The position numbers were made by a program, and so were the translations under genes. Under the pieces are notes generated by a model. It was not told where the DNA came from. It saw nothing but the letters and a program-made list of their open reading frames with translations, and did not search any database. DNA of 64,000 nucleotides. It comes from G964020105 sp964020105. Lineage in GTDB: Bacteria > Pseudomonadota > Alphaproteobacteria > WRAU01 > Hepatincolaceae. The stretch is from contig OZ026535.1 of NCBI GenBank assembly GCA_964020105.1, positions 434,001 to 498,000 of the forward strand, read 5' to 3'. The first letter of the stretch is position 1, and each line of letters starts with the position of its first letter. This document shows positions 43,963 to 53,632 of this stretch, one piece after another.

Positions 43963-46755
43963 ATGATAAAGTGGATAGTAGTGGTTATTGCTTGTACATG
44001 TACTTTTGTTTTGAAAGCAGAAGATAAATATGGTAGTAGAATAAATTATAAAATTGAAACTCAAAGTTTTGTTATTTTATATAATAATAAATTAGATATG
44101 TTAGCTAATCATCTTGCTAGGAACATAGAAAATTGGGGAGCAGAGGTATTTAATTTAAGTGGAGCTACTCCTAGAGCAAAAATATATGTTTATTTAGTAA
44201 ATCATAATGACGTTATAAATGCATATAGCTATTCTAATGTTGTAATATTACATATTAATTCTGAGTTAATGCATGATTTTCATGTTAATTGGGTTGAGAC
44301 TACTTTTAAACATGAATTAACTCATAATGTGAATATTCTTTTTGATAAACCACACTGGTGGAATTATTCTATTGGCATCTTAGAGAGGATGATTTATCCT
44401 ATTTGGGTCGAAGAGGGATTGGCAACTTATGCTGAAACTGAGTTATTTAATCCGCAATACAAAAATGGCAGAGGAGTTAATGAAGATTTTTTGTCTAAAA
44501 TTAGATACAATTATAATAAAGGTATTTCAAATTATTTTTATTATGAAGATGCTAGTCCTTATGAAGTTGGTTGGGCATTTTTTGACTTTTATAGTAGTAC
44601 GTATGGCAAAGATAAATTAAGACTTGCTGGACAAAAATATTTAGCAAATCCATTAATTAAAATCATATATTCTCCAATTACAATATATGCAGATACAGCA
44701 AACATAAGTAGTATAGATTTATATAGAGACTATGATGAATATTTTGAGAAAAAATATAAAATTGCTGAAAATTCTTACATACAAGGAGAAATTTTAATTA
44801 AAAATGGTTTTGATAAGCAAAACCATATAGATAATATTCTTGATATAAAAGAAGATAATCTGTATTACTATGGTTATAGAAAGAGCGTGCTTAATGGTAG
44901 TAGTGATAGAGGTATTTTTAGTTATAATTTAAGCAAAAAGACAGTTAAATCTTACGTATATCTTAATTCTGGGGCTGACAATGTTGTAAAACAAGATAAT
45001 GATGTATATTATAGTAATATTGACATTAGGAATTATGATGGAGAGCAGTATTCACAAGCCTATCATTACAATGGAGATAAATTATTATTTAAAACTAAGA
45101 AATTAGATTTACAAAGAGTCCATAAATTAATTAGTACTAAAGAGGGTATTTTTTATGTTATGAATAATCAGGATAAGCAGGCACTTGTAAAGCATGATGG
45201 GGAGATTGTTGTTATTCCATTTTCTGCAAATTTTATTTTTAATAAGCTAGTTTATGATAAAAAAAGCAATAGTATTATTTTCGACGCTGGGAGAATATAT
45301 GATCTATCTGTTAGTGTATATGAGTATAATTTAGATACAACTATTCTTCGTGTCCTTGTGAAAGGTAGAGAGCCACATGTAGAGAAAGATAAGATATATT
45401 TTTCTAATCATACTGAAAATTCAAGATACAACATATATAGTTTTAATAGATTAACCAAAGAAGTATTACAATTAACCAATACTCCATATGGAGCCTTTAA
45501 TCCATATTATCATGAGGGAGTTTTGTATTATATAAGCTACCATGAATCAGGCAAAACTATATTTCGCTTATCAGAGGATAAGTTTGTAAATAGCAAAACT
45601 AATATATTTGCTGGGTTAGAAATAACTTATGATTTAATGCTTAATAAAAAAGAATTAAATACATCGATTGCCGAAATGGGTAACACTAATGTCATTGCTG
45701 ATTTACAAATAGTGGATAATAATATGAATTTATCTATAAATCCAATTAATAATTCAACTGTAAATAGCAGTGGAAAAGTTGATAGAAATAGTAATAATAT
45801 TAATGGAAGTCCTTATAAAAAAACATCTATTTCTTTTTTTAATTATAGACTAAATAGGATTGATCTTATCGGTACTATGGGAGTATCTGTGGCTTCTTTA
45901 GATAATACGCATACAATAGATGTTGCTAGAGAATCATTTGATTACGGAATTGTTGAGGACAACTTGTCAGCCTCTGATTTAAAATCAGGATCAGTTAGGT
46001 TTATTTATAATCCCAATCAAGTTGCAGATATTCCAATGGGTGTATTTTCTGTTGTTGCGTATAAATCTTTATCAACTAGACATGGTGCACTGATTGCTAA
46101 TTTTACTCCGATATTATATAGTGGCTATGGCAATGTGCCGAGTATAGTGGGTGATTTTAAATTAAATCATAATGCTGATTACAAAATTGGTGGAACTTTA
46201 TTATTTAGTAATATTTATAAGTTAAATATTACAGGAGGATATAGCACTCAGTATAAAAGAAGAGATAATTATTATCATGCGGGTTTTTCTTTGTATGAAA
46301 TTTTAAGTTTTACTTATAATCAAGGAGATAAAACTTATTTTAATATTAATGTTGATTCCTCAGGTATAAGTAATCTTAATTTATGGAAAGTAACAGGAAT
46401 GGATTATGTTTTACAAACAACTATCAAAAGAAGTATTCCTTTTAATATTTATTACGGAACTAGAGACGGCAGAATAGGAATTAATGAAATCATAATAAGA
46501 CCATCATTTGTACATTTATATGCAGGATATAATAAAAATCCACAACCGTCTTTATACAATACTTATCATACTTCTTATACTAACTTAGATGTATTTTTCA
46601 ATGGAGTGTTTCAGTATAACACAGGCTTCAGTCTCGGGGTTGGAGTAAGTTATCGTTATAATTATAATCTCAATACTGAATATTCTTCTTTAACTGAAGG
46701 GTTTGAGAAAAAAGAAGATGTTGAAACTTATATGATTTTGAAGCTGAATTTCTAA
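43963..46755 (+). CDS. zinc metalloprotease with outer-membrane barrel-like C terminus
   Basis: A 930-residue exported protein. After a signal peptide (MIKWIVVVIACTCTFVLKAE) comes a gluzincin-type protease domain with HELTH at 117-121 and the third zinc ligand in WVEEGLATYAE (E150/E151). A DISIKE-free middle region (about 260-580) has repeated strand-loop units like a propeller (YSNIDIRNYDGEQYS, IYSFNRLTKEVLQL). From about 620 onward the sequence turns into amphipathic strands and ends in Phe (YMILKLNF), as outer-membrane barrels do. I infer a protease tethered at the cell surface or facing the periplasm. Similar peptidase-MA proteins exist, but this three-part layout is not one I can name. 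Confidence 0.75.
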   Translation: MIKWIVVVIACTCTFVLKAEDKYGSRINYKIETQSFVILYNNKLDMLANHLARNIENWGAEVFNLSGATPRAKIYVYLVNHNDVINAYSYSNVVILHINSELMHDFHVNWVETTFKHELTHNVNILFDKPHWWNYSIGILERMIYPIWVEEGLATYAETELFNPQYKNGRGVNEDFLSKIRYNYNKGISNYFYYEDASPYEVGWAFFDFYSSTYGKDKLRLAGQKYLANPLIKIIYSPITIYADTANISSIDLYRDYDEYFEKKYKIAENSYIQGEILIKNGFDKQNHIDNILDIKEDNLYYYGYRKSVLNGSSDRGIFSYNLSKKTVKSYVYLNSGADNVVKQDNDVYYSNIDIRNYDGEQYSQAYHYNGDKLLFKTKKLDLQRVHKLISTKEGIFYVMNNQDKQALVKHDGEIVVIPFSANFIFNKLVYDKKSNSIIFDAGRIYDLSVSVYEYNLDTTILRVLVKGREPHVEKDKIYFSNHTENSRYNIYSFNRLTKEVLQLTNTPYGAFNPYYHEGVLYYISYHESGKTIFRLSEDKFVNSKTNIFAGLEITYDLMLNKKELNTSIAEMGNTNVIADLQIVDNNMNLSINPINNSTVNSSGKVDRNSNNINGSPYKKTSISFFNYRLNRIDLIGTMGVSVASLDNTHTIDVARESFDYGIVEDNLSASDLKSGSVRFIYNPNQVADIPMGVFSVVAYKSLSTRHGALIANFTPILYSGYGNVPSIVGDFKLNHNADYKIGGTLLFSNIYKLNITGGYSTQYKRRDNYYHAGFSLYEILSFTYNQGDKTYFNINVDSSGISNLNLWKVTGMDYVLQTTIKRSIPFNIYYGTRDGRIGINEIIIRPSFVHLYAGYNKNPQPSLYNTYHTSYTNLDVFFNGVFQYNTGFSLGVGVSYRYNYNLNTEYSSLTEGFEKKEDVETYMILKLNF

Positions 46756-47386
46756 GGAAAAAATATTACGTTAATTGAGAGAAACTGTATGGAGTTTTGA
46801 CATCATAGAGAGTTGATTTTGTTAGATTTTTTCCTTAAAGTATTATATTTCTATCAAAATAAAATAACAAAAAGTTACAAAGCCTTAAAATTTATTAACT
46901 TAGCGCAAATTATGGCAAATAAAAGCCCTTTGTTAGGTAAGCTCTAGATTATAATAAAGTAGTTTAGTTTGGGTAGGAAAAAATCAAAGTAGATGTTTGA
47001 GATGATACATTGCAACAAAATTTGTGAATAAGTAGAGATTTTAACAGATTAATTACTATTAGAAAAGTTAGCTTTAGGTTGATGATAATTTAATTCAAAA
47101 AATTTTGTAGAAAACAACGACATTAATTTTGATCTTATTAGGTATGCAAAGAATAATTACAATATTTCTCCCTAAATATTCGTAAAATATAAAGAAATTG
47201 TAGTAGTTTTCTGCAAATTAAGTAGATTATAATAATCAAAATATAAGTATGTCAATTTGCTATTTAACACTAATAAAGCACTTAGGATTTATTTAAATAG
47301 GAAATTGCATAAGGTGTAACTTTTACTTTAAAACAAACTGGGTTCTTTGCTTAAGAATGGCTGCTCATATATACTAAAATGAGTTG
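46756..47386. other. 630-base noncoding gap
   Basis: AT-rich, without a supported gene. A short frame at 46912-46947 (MANKSPLLGKL) is too small to call. No strong hairpin is visible next to either convergent gene end. Confidence 0.5.
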
Positions 47387-48217
47387 CTAGCTGGGATTTT
47401 TAGTAATTTTATCTATAGAAATTAATTTTTCTAAAATAGATTTAGCATCCCTAAGATTTATCATATTAGGCCCATCGCTTGGGGCATTATCAGGATCTTG
47501 ATGAATTTCCATAAATAATCCAGCAACTCCAACAGCAACAGCCGCCCTAGCTAATAAAGGAGCAAAATCACGATTGCCACCAGTTTTATCACCAAGACCT
47601 CCTGGTTTTTGTACAGAATGAGTAGCGTCAAATATCACAGGATATCCAGTCTTTGCCATAATTGGTAAAGAGGTCATATCAACTACAAGATTATTATAAC
47701 CAAACGATGCCCCTCTTTCACATAGCATTATATTTGAATTACCAGTGCTTTCAATTTTTTTTGTTATATTCAACATATCCCAAGGAGCTAAAAATTGCCC
47801 TTTTTTTACATTAATAACTTTACCAGTTTTACCTGCAGATATTAATAAATCTGTCTGACGACATAAAAAAGCCGGTATCTGAATTATATCTAGCACTTCT
47901 GCCATAATAGCACAATCACTAGATTCATGAACGTCACTAACTACAGGAATATTGAATTTATCCTTTATATCCTGGAATACCTTAATTGATTCTTTAATGC
48001 CAATACCACGTGAAGAAGAAATAGAGGTTCTATTGGCTTTATCGTATGAACTTTTATATATCAATTTAATATCAAGCTCTTTCGTTATTTTTACCAATTC
48101 GCCACACATATATATAGCATGATCAGAACTTTCAATAACGCAAGGTCCTGCAATAAGAATAAATGGTAAATTATTGGCTATTGTAATACTAGCAACATTA
48201 ACAGCTTTATTTAGCAA
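47387..48217 (-). CDS. kdsA: 3-deoxy-8-phosphooctulonate (Kdo-8-P) synthase
   Basis: Condenses arabinose-5-phosphate with phosphoenolpyruvate to make Kdo-8-phosphate for lipopolysaccharide. The family run IAGPCVIES has Cys at position 26, the mark of the metal-dependent class. The remaining signatures are IYKSSYDKANRTS, PVVSDVHE, IPAFLCRQTDLL, CERGASFGYNNLVVDM, FDATHSVQKPGG and MEIHQDPDNAPSDGPN. Length (276) is normal. It starts at a TTG with AGGAGA upstream, immediately after pyrG, so pyrG and kdsA are co-transcribed. Confidence 0.95.
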   Translation of the reverse strand: MLNKAVNVASITIANNLPFILIAGPCVIESSDHAIYMCGELVKITKELDIKLIYKSSYDKANRTSISSSRGIGIKESIKVFQDIKDKFNIPVVSDVHESSDCAIMAEVLDIIQIPAFLCRQTDLLISAGKTGKVINVKKGQFLAPWDMLNITKKIESTGNSNIMLCERGASFGYNNLVVDMTSLPIMAKTGYPVIFDATHSVQKPGGLGDKTGGNRDFAPLLARAAVAVGVAGLFMEIHQDPDNAPSDGPNMINLRDAKSILEKLISIDKITKNPS

Positions 48218-48218
48218 T

Positions 48219-49850
48219 CTATTTCTCCTTTACATATTCTGCAACAGCTTGTACATAAGATAAAAACAACGGATGGGGTTCAAATATCTTTGATCTTAGT
48301 TCTGGATGAAATTGTACGCCAATAAACCAACGATGATTTTTCAATTCTATAGTTTCAGGTAGTATATTATCAGGAGACATACCAGAAAAAATAAAACCCT
48401 TTTCTTCAAGTTTGCTTCTATATTTGGTATTTACCTCATAACGATGCCTATGTCTTTCATATATCATATCAGCATTATAGATGCTTGATACCTTTGACCC
48501 TTTCATTGGAATAAATGGATATAATCCAAGTCGTAAAGTGCCACCCTTATAAGAATCTAAACTCCTTTTTTCCAAAACCCCTTCCTTTAGCCACTCAGTA
48601 ATTAGACCAATTACTGCAGTTCCAGAACTTGCAAATTCACTAGAAGTAGCATCTTTTATACCTAGAAGATTTCTACTTGCTTCAATCACAGCCATCTGCA
48701 TCCCAAAGCATATTCCTAAAAAAGGTATATTATTTATCCTTGCATATTCAACCGCCTTTATTTTCCCCTCAATCCCTCGACTCCCAAATCCAGGTGCCAC
48801 AATAATACCGTCAATATCAGAAAATAATTTACCACAATTAGGATCTTTTTCTTCAAACAATTCCGAGTTAATCCAACTAATATTAACTTTAATACCACTA
48901 TGAATTCCAGCATGATACAATGCTTCTGTAATAGATTTATATGCATCTTTTAAGATTGTATATTTACCAACAAGTGCTATTTTAATATTTTTTGTATAGG
49001 AATCTATTTTACTCTCTATCGTTTTCCACTGCGAAATATCAATATTGTTACCCTTTATGCCAAAATGATACAAAACTCTCTCATCCAAGCCTTCTTTATG
49101 ATAGTATAAGGGTACCTTGTATATATTATCAGCATTGTAACCAGCTATAACGTCTTTTGTATCAACATTGCAAAAAAGAGCAATCTTTTTTTTATCAAGC
49201 TCACTAATCTCTTGTGAGGAACGACATAATATAACGTCAGGCTTGATGCCTAGCGACTGCACTTCTCTAACAGAATGCTGAGTGGGTTTAGTTTTAATTT
49301 CACCAGCTGACTCTAAATAAGGAACAAGTGTAACATGGACAAACACAACCTTGCTTTTCCCTTTTTCATTATAAAATTGACGAACAGCCTCTAAAAATGG
49401 TGTCGCTTCTATATCACCCACTGTCCCACCAATTTCACAGATCAAAAAATCCTCATCAGTAATATCTTTATCGATAAAACTTTTTATTTCATTGGTAACG
49501 TGCGGTATAACCTGAATGGTCTCCCCTAGGAAATCACCCTTTCTTTCTTTTTCAAGAACATTGAAATATATGCGACCAGCACTGATACTATCATTTTTGT
49601 TACAAGAATTACTTGTGAATCTTTCATAATGACCAAGATCAAGATCCGTCTCTGCACCATCATCAGTTACAAAAACTTCCCCATGTTGAGTAGGACTCAT
49701 AGTCCCAGGATCAATATTAAGATAAGGATCCATTTTTTTATTTCTTACTTTATAGCCACGTGCCTTCAGCAATGCACCCAAAGATGCAGATACTATTCCC
49801 TTACCAAGGGAAGATGTAACACCGCCAGTAACAAAGATATATCTAACCAT
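48219..49850 (-). CDS. pyrG: CTP synthase
   Basis: Makes CTP from UTP, ATP and glutamine. The synthetase domain begins RYIFVTGGVTSSLGKGIV and includes DPYLNIDPGTMSP and the GEVFVTDDGAETDLDLG run. The glutaminase domain has its nucleophile at C381 (GICFGMQ) and the His-x-Glu pair in QFHPE near the end. Length (543) is typical. It lies between secG and kdsA on the minus strand, an order common in alphaproteobacteria. Confidence 0.97.
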   Translation of the reverse strand: MVRYIFVTGGVTSSLGKGIVSASLGALLKARGYKVRNKKMDPYLNIDPGTMSPTQHGEVFVTDDGAETDLDLGHYERFTSNSCNKNDSISAGRIYFNVLEKERKGDFLGETIQVIPHVTNEIKSFIDKDITDEDFLICEIGGTVGDIEATPFLEAVRQFYNEKGKSKVVFVHVTLVPYLESAGEIKTKPTQHSVREVQSLGIKPDVILCRSSQEISELDKKKIALFCNVDTKDVIAGYNADNIYKVPLYYHKEGLDERVLYHFGIKGNNIDISQWKTIESKIDSYTKNIKIALVGKYTILKDAYKSITEALYHAGIHSGIKVNISWINSELFEEKDPNCGKLFSDIDGIIVAPGFGSRGIEGKIKAVEYARINNIPFLGICFGMQMAVIEASRNLLGIKDATSSEFASSGTAVIGLITEWLKEGVLEKRSLDSYKGGTLRLGLYPFIPMKGSKVSSIYNADMIYERHRHRYEVNTKYRSKLEEKGFIFSGMSPDNILPETIELKNHRWFIGVQFHPELRSKIFEPHPLFLSYVQAVAEYVKEK

Positions 49851-49887
49851 AACCTTCTCACCATTATGTTAAATTAAAAAGTATACC

Positions 49888-50229
49888 TTACTTATTACCT
49901 AAAGGAACTTTAGGTTTATCATCAATCTTTGTTTCCACTGGAGATTCTTTGCTTTTTTGAGCTTCTTGTATTTTATTTAATAAATCATTATCTTCCTTAT
50001 TACTGTTAATGTGTATGGCTCCAATTACTACACTATTAATAAATAATGCAAAGCCAAAAATAAGAGTTATTTTTGTTAGTGAACTAGTAACAGAAGTTCT
50101 AGCAGAAAAAAAAGAGTTATAAGTGTTACTACTTATTAAAGAAGTTCCGCCTTCACTCTTTTGAAACATAACTAATAAAATTAATAACAAGGAAATAACA
50201 AACTGAGATACATAAAAAAATGTTAACAT
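49888..50229 (-). CDS. secG: protein-export membrane subunit SecG
   Basis: Two-helix inner-membrane subunit of the SecYEG translocon. The first helix (about 5-21) is followed by the conserved loop MFQKSEGG, and a second helix spans about 50-72 (ITLIFGFALFINSVVIG). The C-terminal 35 residues are a charged Lys/Glu tail. Length (113) is normal. The ATG at 50229 has GGAG upstream. It is transcribed with tpiA just upstream and pyrG downstream. Confidence 0.93.
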   Translation of the reverse strand: MLTFFYVSQFVISLLLILLVMFQKSEGGTSLISSNTYNSFFSARTSVTSSLTKITLIFGFALFINSVVIGAIHINSNKEDNDLLNKIQEAQKSKESPVETKIDDKPKVPLGNK

Positions 50230-50248
50230 TTTAAACTCCGAAACTATT

Positions 50249-51001
50249 TTATATAGAATTAATAATTTTTAAAAAATCATCAGCTTTTAGAGATGCACCA
50301 CCAATTAATCCACCATCAACGTCCTTAGCAGCTAAAATAACTTTAGCATTACCAGGGTTAAGGGATCCACCATATAATATCCTCATATTATTAGATATTT
50401 TTTCTCCCCTAGCAGACGCTATAATTTTTCTAATATAACCATGCACATGTTCAATTTCCTCTACGCTAGGAGTTAAAGAGGTACCAATTGCCCATACAGG
50501 CTCATAAGCAATAATTGTATTTATATGATCAGAATTATCGGCAAGAGAATTGGTAATTTGATTTTCAATAACCTTCAACGTTTGAGATGAATTTTTTTCT
50601 TCTAGTGTTTCACCAATACATAGAATACCAGTCAACCCAACAGATATGGCAGAAGTTAATTTATCTTTAATTAAGCTATTACTCTCCAAGTGATAGGCGC
50701 GTCTTTCAGAATGACCAAGTAAGACATGACTGCATCCAATATCTTTTAACATAGCTGCACTTATATTGCCAGTATAGGCTCCAGAGGCTTTGTCATGACA
50801 GTCTTGACCACCAATATGAATGCTAATATTTTTAAAGGATTTTATTAGATGAGATAATAAAGTAAATGGCGGAAATACCGCCACATCTATTATTTTTGTT
50901 TTGTTTTCTATTGAATTCTGCAAAGATGATACGAACAAATCTGAATCTTTAAGATTGCAGTTCATCTTCCAATTGCCGGCAATGAATTTTTTCCTAGACA
51001 T
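50249..51001 (-). CDS. tpiA: triosephosphate isomerase
   Basis: Interconverts dihydroxyacetone phosphate and glyceraldehyde-3-phosphate. The catalytic residues are K12 in AGNWKMN, H97 in LLGHSERR and E167 in IIAYEPVWAIGTS, and the phosphate loop is ILYGGSL. I use the ATG at 51001, with GGAAG upstream, because the family starts M-x-R-K-K-F-I-A-G-N-W; an upstream in-frame codon would add 19 unrelated residues. It gives 250 residues, the usual length. Only part of glycolysis may be present in the organism; the enzyme could also serve lipid-precursor supply. Confidence 0.95.
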   Translation of the reverse strand: MSRKKFIAGNWKMNCNLKDSDLFVSSLQNSIENKTKIIDVAVFPPFTLLSHLIKSFKNISIHIGGQDCHDKASGAYTGNISAAMLKDIGCSHVLLGHSERRAYHLESNSLIKDKLTSAISVGLTGILCIGETLEEKNSSQTLKVIENQITNSLADNSDHINTIIAYEPVWAIGTSLTPSVEEIEHVHGYIRKIIASARGEKISNNMRILYGGSLNPGNAKVILAAKDVDGGLIGGASLKADDFLKIINSI

Positions 51002-51090
51002 AATTACTTCCAAATAATATACACTAGCAATAGTAAAATATTTCTCAGAAGATTGCAATTAAAAAACGTACAGTATAGACAAAATTGTAA

Positions 51091-51645
51091 TTATTGCACA
51101 AAGTTATTAACGTATGGGGGACCATAAATTTTACCTGTCCTAGCCATAAGAATAAGGTCGCAAATTTCTCTTACTGCGCCAAATCCACCAGCCTTAACTG
51201 TTACATAAGATACAAATTCAAAGACAGACTCAGCAGAATTTGCAACGGCAATTGGCAGACCTACAACTTGAAAACCTTGTATGTCATTAACATCATCACC
51301 CATATGAATGCTTTTTTGTGGGTTAATGGATAAATCTTTACATATTTTTAAAATATCTTCTCCCTTTTTATGAGATCCAGTAACTATAGCGTCAAAACCA
51401 AGTATTTTTGCTCTCTCGCTTGCTATTTGAGATACACTAGTTGTAATAAGTGCTATTTTAATACCTAAATTTTTTACCATTTGTAATCCAGTTCCATCGT
51501 GTGCATAAAACTTCTTGATGGCGACCCCATTTTCGTCCATATACATACCACCATCTGTTAAGGTGCCGTCCATATCCACACACAAAAACTCTATATCTTT
51601 TAATTTTTCTACTAGTTCTTCTTTACTTAATAATTTAATGCTCAT
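51091..51645 (-). CDS. kdsC: Kdo-8-phosphate phosphatase (HAD family)
   Basis: Small cap-less HAD phosphatase of 184 residues. Motif I is CVDMDGTLTDGGMY, motif II is ALITTSVS, the Lys of motif III is in GSHKKGEDIL and motif IV is HMGDDVNDI. This is the KdsC layout, and kdsA lies 3 kb away. Removing phosphate from Kdo-8-P would complete Kdo synthesis. An alternative reading is the phosphatase of a nonulosonate pathway (neuA/neuB are present at 5.5-7.1 kb), which the sequence does not rule out. Confidence 0.85.
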   Translation of the reverse strand: MSIKLLSKEELVEKLKDIEFLCVDMDGTLTDGGMYMDENGVAIKKFYAHDGTGLQMVKNLGIKIALITTSVSQIASERAKILGFDAIVTGSHKKGEDILKICKDLSINPQKSIHMGDDVNDIQGFQVVGLPIAVANSAESVFEFVSYVTVKAGGFGAVREICDLILMARTGKIYGPPYVNNFVQ

Positions 51646-51748
51646 TGCTCTTATTTAACTCCTATCATACACTTATTTTACCATCATCTTGATAAAAAAT
51701 CCAAATAAAAACTAAAAAATAGAATGAATTTCATAAAATAATACCATA

Positions 51749-52273
51749 TTATGAAATGCTACATACAAAAGATGTATACATAATACCACTATCACCATCA
51801 GTAAACTCGCCAATTTTACTAGTTACTAAAATCAGTGATTGCTCATTAAAATCCAGTTGTATTTTTGAAATGCTTGGTGTCTGATTTTGTCTATTCCTAA
51901 TACCACCAGAAAATACTAACACATTTTTTTCTAATACTTTTTCAAGGGTGAATACACTAGCATATTTACCAATAATCTGAAAATTCATTGCTAAGCTTAA
52001 TTCGGCATTTTTTGCTACAGTCCTGAAAGTAACCTTAGCTTTTGTATACCTTTGATTGTTAGCCTTAGTCATATTTATGCCTTTAAAATCTATACTTGCT
52101 GTCTCTGCTCTTCGTCCCTCACACAGTAAAACGCTCGATACCAATTTTGCCATGGTAGCTTTAGTTAATAATTCAGCAGAGTAAACAGAAAATGGCTTGA
52201 AAACAATAATCATAACAAATAGTAGCATAAACGCATAATACAATGTAACATTTAAAATATTTGTTTTCGACAT
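51749..52273 (-). CDS. exported protein of unknown function
   Basis: A 174-residue protein with a hydrophobic N-terminal segment (LYYAFMLLFVMIIVF) followed by a signal-peptidase-like VYSAELL, so it is probably secreted. The ATG at 52273 follows AGGAG; a longer in-frame reading from 52351 adds residues without a better ribosome site. The mature part has a beta-rich composition with two cysteines (LLCEGRR and SFVCSIS) near its ends. I do not recognise it. Confidence 0.6.
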   Translation of the reverse strand: MSKTNILNVTLYYAFMLLFVMIIVFKPFSVYSAELLTKATMAKLVSSVLLCEGRRAETASIDFKGINMTKANNQRYTKAKVTFRTVAKNAELSLAMNFQIIGKYASVFTLEKVLEKNVLVFSGGIRNRQNQTPSISKIQLDFNEQSLILVTSKIGEFTDGDSGIMYTSFVCSIS

Positions 52274-52415
52274 AATGTAATCTCCTAGTTTATTAAAAGT
52301 ACATTTTATTATTATATCGCTATATATAAAATAATATATCATAATTAACATTTTAAGACAATAATTTTATATGATTATCGATGCAGTATAATTTGCAAGA
52401 AAACAATATAGATGT

Positions 52416-53180
52416 TTAGTTAATTACGCATATTACAGGAGTATGATCAGAGGGGTTATCTTTTAAGCTTGGTGTTTTGTCAACATAGGCATTTTGTAGT
52501 TTATCGGCCATTTTAGGAGACAATAATATATGATCAATCCTAAGACCATTATTTTTAGCAAAGCTAGTATTGCGGTAATCCCACCATGTGTACAGTTGTT
52601 TTGTATTTGGATTAATGAATCTTAAAGAATCAGTTAGACCTAGATTTATCATCTTAAAATAAAGATCCCTAGCTTCTTTTTGCACTATAGCTTCATTTTT
52701 TAATAATTTAGGAGAATATACATCCATATCCTTTGGAGCAATATTAAAATCGCCACCTATTATGAAATTTGTATTAGCTGCGCTCAATTCTTTAAGATAA
52801 AGATATAAAGCATTGGTCCATTCTAATTTATAAGTATATTTATCAGTTGCAATAGGGTTACCATTGGGCATATAAACATTAATAAATAAACAATCAGCCA
52901 GTTTTACCTCTAAGAAACGGGCTTGTGAATCTATAAAACCTGGAAGGCTTGTTTTTGTAATCTCACAATTATGTTTCGATATTGTAGCAACACCATTATA
53001 ACCCTTTTGCAATACATGATAATAGCTATAGCCAATTTCCTTGAATATATGAAATATATCCTCATCTAAGCCTTTTATTTCTTGTAAAAAAAGAAAATCA
53101 GTATTGTTATGCTTAAGCCAGTCTATGATACTATCTAAACGTTTCTTTAACGAATTAACGTTCCAGCTTGCAATTATCAT
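52416..53180 (-). CDS. xthA: exodeoxyribonuclease III (AP endonuclease)
   Basis: Base-excision-repair nuclease that cuts at abasic sites. Family motifs are IIASWNVNSLKKRL, LFLQEIKG (metal Glu), NVYMPNGNP, FIIGGDFNIAP (Asp/Asn pair), TWWDYRN, GLRIDHILLSP and SDHTPVI (catalytic His). Length (254) is typical of ExoIII. It lies on the minus strand 15 bases after the erpA stop codon, an alphaproteobacterial pairing, so both may be co-transcribed. Confidence 0.94.
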   Translation of the reverse strand: MIIASWNVNSLKKRLDSIIDWLKHNNTDFLFLQEIKGLDEDIFHIFKEIGYSYYHVLQKGYNGVATISKHNCEITKTSLPGFIDSQARFLEVKLADCLFINVYMPNGNPIATDKYTYKLEWTNALYLYLKELSAANTNFIIGGDFNIAPKDMDVYSPKLLKNEAIVQKEARDLYFKMINLGLTDSLRFINPNTKQLYTWWDYRNTSFAKNNGLRIDHILLSPKMADKLQNAYVDKTPSLKDNPSDHTPVICVIN

Positions 53181-53195
53181 AACTATATATGCCTA

Positions 53196-53567
53196 TTATA
53201 TGTTGAAAGAACTGCCGCAAGAGCAACTTTCTGTTGCTTGTTTAACAGTAAGTTTAAAGTAAGAGCTTAATATACCAGAGATATAATCAAGCTCTGCTTC
53301 TTTTATGAATTCTGCGATCATTTTATGGATTATAACTTTTACACCATCTTGAGATATTTCAATATCTTCTTCATTTTGTTGGCTATCTAAGTTAAAAGAA
53401 GTCATAAATCCTGAGCAACCACCGCTACTGATATTGATTCTCAGAAAGGTGCCTATGGGTTTACTTGCTAAAGTTGATTTAAGCTTAGTAAGAGCATTTT
53501 CAGTAAGATTAATTGTGAAACTTTGTTCTTTCATTATTGACCGTAATTTTGGATTGAGTTTGTCCAT
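53196..53567 (-). CDS. erpA: iron-sulfur cluster insertion protein (A-type carrier)
   Basis: A-type carrier that hands Fe-S clusters to target proteins. The three conserved cysteines are visible in SGGCSGF and SCSCGSSF. The body matches the HesB/IscA/ErpA fold. Length is 123 if the ATG at 53567 is used; an in-frame ATG at 53534 would give a 112-residue form nearer the family norm, and neither has a strong ribosome site. I name it erpA because of its position beside xthA and argS, the usual alphaproteobacterial place for this gene; IscA is possible. Confidence 0.85.
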   Translation of the reverse strand: MDKLNPKLRSIMKEQSFTINLTENALTKLKSTLASKPIGTFLRINISSGGCSGFMTSFNLDSQQNEEDIEISQDGVKVIIHKMIAEFIKEAELDYISGILSSYFKLTVKQATESCSCGSSFNI

Positions 53568-53632
53568 TTAATCCAGTATACTAGACAGCATGTATTATAG
53601 ATTAAACTTAGATATAAAGCAAGGATTAGCAA

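Noticed and set aside
46912..46947. 11-codon frame MANKSPLLGKL
   Set aside because: Too short and without context; may be chance.
51091..51645. Reading the HAD protein as a nonulosonate phosphatase
   Set aside because: KdsC is the simpler reading with kdsA about 3 kb away and neuA/neuB 45 kb away; kept only as an alternative.
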